Shown here in pieces: positions 51,401-60,400 of a stretch of DNA of 64,000 bases. Within the stretch, counting starts at the first letter, position 1, and the number at the start of each line of letters is the position of its first letter. The notes beneath the pieces are model-generated. The model worked only from the letters and a program-made list of their open reading frames with translations. It was not told the DNA's origin and did no database searches. A program made the translations under genes and the position numbers. The DNA is taken from contig NW_004624751.1 in assembly GCF_000247695.1 (NCBI RefSeq), forward strand, positions 23,135,822 to 23,199,821, given 5' to 3'. Origin of the DNA: Heterocephalus glaber (lineage: Eukaryota; Chordata; Mammalia; Rodentia; Bathyergidae).

Positions 51401-54400
51401 TTAATTTAGAGAACTAACAACATGTAATGATTATTAATAGTAGTTATATATTTGTGTCTGTGTTAAAATTAGACTATGAAGAAAAAATAAAATTAGACTA
51501 TGAAGATATGTTGTGGTTAATATATTTTCCCACTGTCTTTTTAATGCACATTACGGAATTAGTATTTCAGTATTTTAAATGATGCTGAAAATATCATTGC
51601 TTTAATTTTCGTACATATTCATGATTATTTTCCCAATATAAATCTTTAGGTATAGAAAAATTCTTAAGTCAAAAGAAAGTAGGTTAAGGGTTCATTACAA
51701 ATTGCCAGACCTTTTAGAAAGCTAGTATCAGCTTTCATTTGTACCAAATTATTTACCTGATTACACAGAAAAAGTTGAGAGACTATGAAAAAATTAGAAT
51801 TAGATCCAAGTTGATCCTATAGTAAAACTGAAAGGTTGGTTTGTTAGTATGGTCTCCTGATGTTACTCCTGTGTCCATAGCAGGCCAAAAGATATAGAAG
51901 ATAATAAAGGAGATAAATAGTTTTCATGCTGGATATCAGCTAAAACTCCTTTCCATTTCTAGAAAATATTTTTTTTAATCTTTAATGGAATTCTGATTTT
52001 TTGTCATATTTTCACTGGCAAAGGTTAGAATTGTATCTCCCTTTGGAAATTTAATATAGTAGTAGTTAAAAAGCACCCTAGGATTACATGCATGTACAAA
52101 AGGAGTTTCTTAGAAAGTTGATTTGCAGACTATGTAGAGTTGCTTTGCCTCTATATATTCTAAAAAGAATTATCTCACATTGACACCTTGTCTATAGAAA
52201 GAGTTTTAAGTGGGAATAGTTTTCTGTCTGTCATACAGGATTGTGACTAAGAAATTAAATAGTACATGAAAATGGCTAAAAGCTGATAAAAACACAAACA
52301 CTACCTATATGTGTGGTACTTTTATGATACAAAAAGACAATTTAAAAAAATGAGCTTCTAAATGAAAAGCAGATACAGTAGCTCCACATACAACTGGATA
52401 GATTTGTAGAAATAGGTCCTAATTCAGAACTGAATTTTAAGGGGGTCATGTAAAAAAGACAAGATTTTGCTATTGAGTAATCATGGAAAGGAAAGGAAAG
52501 GTAAGCAATACATTGCGACTTTCTCTTCTCACCAACAGAGTGAAGAGAATATCTCAGGAATGACCAGCTTCCGTGAAGTGCTAGAGAAAATGCTCGTTAT
52601 TGTTGTGCTACCAGTCAGGAACAGCCTGAGAAGAGAAAACGAACTCTTCTCCTCCCACTTGGTCTCTAACACCTGTGGATTGCTGGCGAGTATTGTCAGT
52701 GAACTGACTGCATCTGCCCTGGGATCCGAGGTAGCAAGCCATATTTTGAGTCTGGATAATGAGCACATATTTAAAATTACCACAGATTTTTTCATGTGTT
52801 TTGACATTATGAAAAGTAATTTCAAAACAGGTCAGCAATACCATTGCATTTTTTTCTTTAAAATAACCCTTAATATTTAACTTTTTTTGGCTTTCCTGGT
52901 ATCTTTTGTCTGCTCTTATCTGCTTTTGTACCCTTCTCAATTTACTTAGAATCTCACAGTAATGTAAAGTATCTATTTTCCTATTAGACGAAGTTCTCAT
53001 GGGCCCAATTGTACAACTCCACTTCCATACCCCAATAAAATTGAAAATAGTTCCATTCATGGATAATGAACAATGTTATGAAATCAGGCTACTAATAATG
53101 AACACAAGATGTAGAAAATGCAAAGAGGTTCAAACTTTTGCTCTTCTTGCTAAGTTGATCCAAGACAAATATATATGGAAAATGGGAATAATTTTTGTCT
53201 CACTTATGTCATGATTTTTAAAATTATGGTAAAATATTCATAATATAAAATGTATCATTCTAATCATTTTATATGTACAGTTCAATAACTTCTCCTTGTT
53301 CAGCTACTCTCACAGAATTTTTAAAGTATCAAAGATTATTATTTAAGAAAATCACTTTGAGACATTTTTAAATGCTTTTGCATTTTATAAAGTAACATTA
53401 TTTTTCTCTATTTCACTGCCTTATTTTGGTAACTTACCTGAATGTTTTGACTGAACTTGATTTCTGTTTTTCCCCCAAAATACAGACTATAGATTGGTTT
53501 TCAGAACCATGTCTTAATGTGAAATATACTGTCCAAATGAATGTTTAATAACCAACAAATATCCGGTGGTCCCAGCTCTCAAATTTCTTGCCAAGAAACT
53601 TTTCTGTTTTATTTTCTAATTACTTATCTTTGCTTTTTCTTGTTTACAAGTTTATTTTAGAAACTATTTAACCCATCAATCTATACTTTTTCCTTACCTG
53701 TAGTGACAATTTAGTTTTCAGACTTTCTGAATGATTACATAGACCTGAGCAAATTTTACTATCTTCCTTTGGAAGCATTTTCTAGGTTCCTTGGTTAGCT
53801 TTCACCTAAGAGGCCACTAAAACCCCTGTTGGGAAATCTTTAATTTTTTTTTAATATTCATTCAGCCTGTAATATGCATCTCTTTTATAGTAGACCATAG
53901 AGGATGCAAGGATATATAATTTAGGTCTTTGTCCAGTATTAGTAAAGCGTTAAACCCTGTGAACTTGCCTTTCTAATGAAAACAAGTGCCCCAAGTTGCA
54001 GGGTGCCTCTTTAATGATCATAGGAGTTCCCAAAGTTCTTAGCTTACATTTCCACATTTCTTTATTTCAGTAAAATTTGCAAATCATGTATTTTTAGAGT
54101 TTCTTCTCAAATCTTCCACATTTTTGTGGCTAGCTTAGATTAGAAAGTTTTTAAAGTAAAAAAAGCTTGTTTCAAATCAAAATAAGTTCTCTGATCCTCT
54201 TTAATGAAAGACTGTAAATAGTGAGATTATGTATTTGTGTATAATTATATATCTGTATACTGATTGCTAAGTTATAAAAATATCATTATATACATTAGTG
54301 ATATTCAGACTTAGGAAACAGGCCATTTTCTTCAAATAAAATGCTTGGAAACTCATCAAGAGAAAGATGATCTTTTTGAAGATGGAAACATCTCCTTTAT

Positions 54401-57400
54401 GTATCTGTCTTTAGTGTTCCTAGAGCTCTGGGTAGTGTAGTTTGAAAACTAGTCTGTAAAATGTTGATTAAACTTTTGTTAACTTTTTAAAGTGACATTT
54501 GTGTTATGACTGATACAAATTTTTAGCTCTGAAATTGTAAATTAAGAAATCTGAAACTAAAATACTGTCAAGTAACATGGCTTTATGGCTTTATAATGAG
54601 AAAATTTTATTATGGTTTAATCTCAGTACAATATACTTTTAGGAAGATTTGAACAGCTTGTTAAAAATATAAATTGTTTTATAAGACCTCTTGGAAACCT
54701 TTGGCTAGTTTTGTTACAAGTGTGTAACTACATAGCACTAAGGCACAAACTACTGATGTAATTGCTTATGTTTACAGGTTGATGGACTTAATTCTCTTCA
54801 CTCTGTAAAAGCCAGTGCTAACAGATTCACAAAGACCAGTCAAGGAAGAAGTTGGAACACTGGGAATGGGTCCCCTGATGCAATCTGCTTTTCAGTAGAC
54901 AAACCTGGAATAGTTGTGGTTGGTTTCTCTGTCTATGGAGGAGGTGGGATTCATGAATATGAATTAGAGGTGTTGGTTGATGATGTAAGTATCACTCTCA
55001 TATCCTTCGTCCTGCTGTGTGGGCTGTCTATCAGGACAATGACATTGTCTTAGTATATTGGGTCCAGATCTGATGATTTAGCAGATCACTTGTGTGTGAA
55101 CAATCTTAAAGTGAAAAGAGTGATTTTACCTGACTGTGTCATCTTGGATCATTCCTTCGTCATATTTTTTCCACTGTCAGAAAAAGAAAGATTTTAAGTG
55201 AAATTAAAGATGAAACAATGGATAGCTAAGTCTCTCTGGTTGCAACTTTTGAGTGATTATTTTTTTAGCAATTGTTATTTTTCAAGAACAAAAACAGTGT
55301 TCAAATAAATATTACTTTCTTCAGTGGTTATATAGTTATTATGTTGTTATAAAGAAATCTTAGTAAAGATAGGATTTGAATGATTTAGCTGTACTTTTTT
55401 ATATTCCCTAAATTATTAAAATGCCTGAGTTTTCAATTATTAATATAGGATAGAAAGTATATAAATCATTTCCTAATAAATAGCAATTTATCACTTGCTT
55501 TTTTTATACAATCAGTTTGAATTCTCTACTTCATTAAACTATATAAGTGCTGTTGTTCTGAAGAAGGAATAAAGACAACAAATAAGAATAGTCTGTTTAT
55601 GTTATAATTTCTTCAAGAAATCAGATTAGAATGATTTAGAGTACCAGAAGTTTCTCATTAGTATTTATGAGGAAATGCTAATAGTTAATTTTATGTGCAA
55701 GGAAATAAAGGGCTTAACAACAATAACTACAAATTGAAATCGTTTGTACAAGAAAATTAACAGTCTGATGAATTTTATTTTGATGTCCTCATTAGAGTGA
55801 ACATGTAGGAGATTCAACTCATTCCCACAGATGGACATCTCTAGAATTAGTCAAAGGCACTTACACAACAGATGATTCACCCAGTGACATAGCTGAAATC
55901 AGACTTGACAAAGTTGTTCCTTTAAAGGTAATTTCTACCATGTTTCTGTTGTAAATAAGAAATAATATTATATTGTTGAAAATAGTGAAAATTATTCCAT
56001 GAATTTTCATTGTTAGATATGGCTATTTCTAAGTAATCTTTTATGTGGTGCTTCAAAAATTTATGGATTTCATACTATATTGTATTCCATTTTTGACGGT
56101 GTCTCTTAAAATCTGGTACAGTAGGAAGAATTTTTAGGTTTTAGAATCAAACCTATCTTTAAGATACCTGCTTTTCCACATCTTAGCTTTAAGACCTTGG
56201 AAAGTCACCATTTTATCACTTAGAACCTGATTTGTAGATTAAGAGGCATAATATCTGTATTGTAGTATTGTGGAGATTAGATTAAATAATAGAAATAAAC
56301 ATTTTTTCATGTATTTATTTGCTATTTCTACTTCTTTGTCTGAGAAATGTCTGTTCATTTCAGATGCCCATTTTTGGATTGGGTCTTTAAATTTGGGAGG
56401 TCTGATCTTTTTAAGTTCTTTATAGATTCAAGAGGTTAGACCTTTGTCTGAGGAAGAGCCCGTGAAGATTTTTTCCCACATTGTGGGTTGTCTCTTCACA
56501 CTGCTGATGGTTTCTCTTGCTATGCAGAAGCCTTTTAATAAGAAGAGATCCCACTTGTTGATTGATTGTGCTAGTTCACGGGCAACTGAGGTTTTGTTCA
56601 TAAAATCTTTTCCTACACCAATGTCTTCAATGGTTCTACCTAACCTCTGTTCCAACTGGTTCAGAGTTTCTATTTTAATATTTAGATCTTTAATCCATTT
56701 TGATTGTAGTTTAGTGCATGGTGAGAGATATAGGTCTAGTTTTAATCTTTGGCAAGTTGAAGCCCAGTTTTCCAACACAATTTATTATCTATCTTTCCTC
56801 CAGTGAGGAACCAAGATGCATTATGTAAAGGTACAGTTCCCAATGAGAAATGTAATTGTGTTGTATACCTATAATGTACCAATAAAAGAATTTAATAAAG
56901 TGCAAAAACAAATGTATAATTGATAATTGTGTAATAGGAAGAAAAGGTCTATAGGAGCAAGGGAAGTGGGAGGGGTAGGGGAAAGGAAAAAAGGGAAAAG
57001 AAAAGAGAAGAGAAAAGGAAAAAAATGGAAACAAAGTCTTTGCAAATAGAGAAGGGCAGAGGGGGTGAAGGGAGGGCAGGGGACTGGGGAAAAAAATAAG
57101 AACCAAGATACTCATGTAATGGTACAAGATCCCAATGATGAATGTAACTGTATTTTATACTTGAAATGTACCAATAAACTTAATGGAAAAAAAAGAAATA
57201 AAGCAGGCTTCTGTTTCTAGTATAGTATGGAAACTAAATACATATTAGTCCTTGTCCTCCTCTTATGCCAAAACTCCTTTTAAAAAGTTGTTTTAACAGT
57301 TAATCCTATTAAAGTTATTTAGCAAAACAAAATTTACTTTAAATAAATTATTATTAAAATAACATTAGGTATATTTGAGTTCATCTGGAATAAATTTCAT

Positions 57401-60400
57401 TATAAAACAGTAAGATCATTAGAGATTTCATCAAAAAGTTGAGGTATTGAAAAACTAAAAAGTCTTTTTTATGAAGTTTATATCATGGGTCATAAAATAT
57501 GAATATATATAACTCACATTTTCAATGTACAGTGCATCATATTCTGTAAAATTATTTTCTTATTGATATTTTCCCCATGTCTGTCTGCCTTGTCTGTCTT
57601 TGTCTCTGAATATCTCCCCAAACAAAAATAGAATGGATTTAGCTGGGCATGGTGGTACACACCTATAATCCCTGTACTTAAGGAAGTTGAAGCAAGAGTG
57701 TTTCAAGTTCAAGCCTAGCCCAGGCAACTTACTGATTTAAGGAGAACTTGTCTCAAAAAAGGAGGAGGGGGAGTGTTGAAGGAGATGTAGCTCCATGCAA
57801 AGGCCCTGAATTCAATCTCCATTACCCCCCATAAAAAGATTAGTAGACTTACTATTATTTTTTGCACGACCCATTCAGAGTAGGGTCAGGAGCCAGGGAG
57901 AGGGGTGGAAAATGAAGAAATTTGGAAAACAACAAGAAAGAAGGATACCAAAATTATACTTTATAGCTGGGACCAGGTGGGATCATAGCCTGATGAGCTA
58001 ATAGCCACCTGGCATCCAGTGTGGTCTTTATTTACAGTGTGGGAAGGTGGGGTAACTAGTGCCACGTGGCCCACGTGGCCTAGGCTGAAAGTGATTGTCT
58101 CATGATCAGGGGTATGTGCAGAAAAGGAACAAAGATACTCAATGTAACTGTCTCCTGGGGCTGTGCCATCCAGGATCGTAGGCAAACAGACTGTTAGACT
58201 GTCTAATCTATGGAGGAGAAAGGAAGTAGGGAAGAGAAGAAGGGCCATCTACAGGCTCAGCCCGCAGCAGTTTTTTTCATTTTAAAATTTTTTCCAGATT
58301 TAAATTCATGAAGGAAAAGCATGATTAGAATGTTTTATGATGGCTAATATTCTATCAGTGTGATTAGAACAGGAACTAGTAGCACTATTGGTACCTAAAT
58401 CATAGTTATGTCACTTACTAGATGTGTGACTTTTGGACAAGATTTTTAATTTCTGCACCTCAAATTGCTCACCTGTAAAATAATGTACCAAGAGGACATT
58501 TTGAAGATTGATTTATTTAAATCATATAAAATATTTAATTTCTTTTATGTAAAAGGCATTCAGTGTTAGCTGTAATCATATTTTATCATTACAAACTCAG
58601 TTACAGTAATAACATCATCTATAAACATGTCAGGTATTGCTGCTAGAGTTCTTTTTGTATATCCTCTGTACACTGTGAATAAATATAAATATGTTTTACA
58701 TGTTTGTTATGAAGGAAAATGTTAAATATGCTGTGCGCTTGAGGAACTATGGAAGCCGTACAGCCAATGGAGATGGAGGGATGACCACAGTTCAGTGCCC
58801 TGATGGTGTGACCTTTACATTCAGCACATGCAGCCTGAGTAGTAATGGTACAAATCAAACCAGAGGACAGATTCCACAGATACTCTACTATCGGTAGGCG
58901 CATTTTTAGTGAGAAAAGAAATACTCTAGCTTAACATACAATTTACTACCAAGGGAAAATATGCTAACTGAATAGTTGTAATTGAATTATACGGTATATC
59001 TTCTTAAACACATACTTGTGCTACTTCATAAAAGAAGTCTCATTTTAAGATATAGATTCAATGTTTACTGTTCAGATGAATGCATTAAAAAATTTTTGTC
59101 ACTGAAATTTTGTGGAGTGGTTATATGTGCTGTTTGCTGTCACTTTACAGTTTCTTGTCTGTAGTTTAAGTTTATAAGGAATTTATTCATTTCCTTTTAT
59201 AAATGCCTAATGTCAATCATGAGATCTACTCAACCCAGGTAGTAGTATTGCCTTGGTCCTATAATCCAATCTACAGAATATTTCAATGTTTATGAATCGT
59301 GCATCTACTGATGCTAGTCCTGGGGCCCTCAAAAATATAATGGTATTTTTCTTATAATATTTTAACAAAGACTATTCTGGATGCAAAGAGTGGAAAATAA
59401 AAGAATGATAACCTTTGCATTAAAAAATTTTTACATATAAATTTCTTACTAAGTCTGAATTTTTCTTATAGTAACTTAGCTGTATTTTTATATAAGCACA
59501 AGAAATAATATATTTTTTCAACCACAAATTAAAAGCTATAACATACACAAAATAAGGATTCCATATCAAGAAGCTAAACTACATACCCATTAACGGTGAC
59601 TGCTATCTTTTAGGCATTTTTATATTTACCACCAAACTTTATTTAAAAATAAGTTTTAAAAGATTTAATTCTCTTAGCTTTAAACACCATTCTACTCTGA
59701 TGCCTCCTAAGCCCATATCTCTAGCCTTCATGTCTTCTGAGCCCTAGAGTGAATATCCAGGTTCCTCTTTGACATCTTTATTTGGATGACGCCAGTGGAG
59801 ATGATGCTGGTTAATGTGTACTGAGCACTTAAGCTGTGTGGAAGGCTGTTCTCTAGTGTTTATCTCTTTTGTGTGAATAGTCATGATGTAGGCACTTTTC
59901 TTGCCCTGCTGTAAAAAAGAAGATGAAACTGAGGCACTGAGTCATTAAACATACTATCTGAATCACACTTGTATGCAGTTATGGTAAAGGGATTCATAGG
60001 GAAGAAATGATACTCTAGAAGACACACTCTTAAACCACTACATCACACATCCTCTTCAAAGATGCTCTGTGTGGCTGATAGACATCTTAGGGTCAGGACA
60101 CCCTTAGTACTCTTCTCCCATCCATTGTTATATCCAAACACCTTGTCATTCTTGATGTCTCCCTTTCTATCAAACTTGACATCTTGTTTATCAACAAATC
60201 CAGGTGGTGGTACTTTTAAAATGTTATTAATTGGACCTTTACTGCCATTCACATAATTAGCAGTCTAGTCTAAAGCCACCAGCCATCCTATTCTCCATCT
60301 GTAAAATTACAGCCTCTCCATGAATCTCCCTCCTTTCTCTGTTGCCCTCCTACAGTCATTTTTCCCCCAGTGCAGCAAGCATGCAGCATGTTCTGCTCTT

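Larger units (their letters stand above)
55928..58714 (+). other. MYCBP2: Intron 19
   Basis: This 2.8-kb intron holds two MIRs, a twin-primed L1 and a dimeric B1-ID SINE. 57840-58340 is unassigned and less AT-rich than its surroundings. Confidence 0.8.

Noticed and set aside
52608..53060. 150-codon open frame on the minus strand over exon 17
   Set aside because: It is antisense to a real coding exon, whose codon bias often keeps the opposite strand open. No homology or splice structure supports it.
52999..53214. 71-codon open frame with a CRKCKEV motif
   Set aside because: One cysteine pair is not a domain, and nothing else suggests coding.
56444..56806. 120-codon + strand open frame and its minus-strand partner in intron 19
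   Set aside because: Both are readings of an inverted L1 ORF2 fragment, not host genes.
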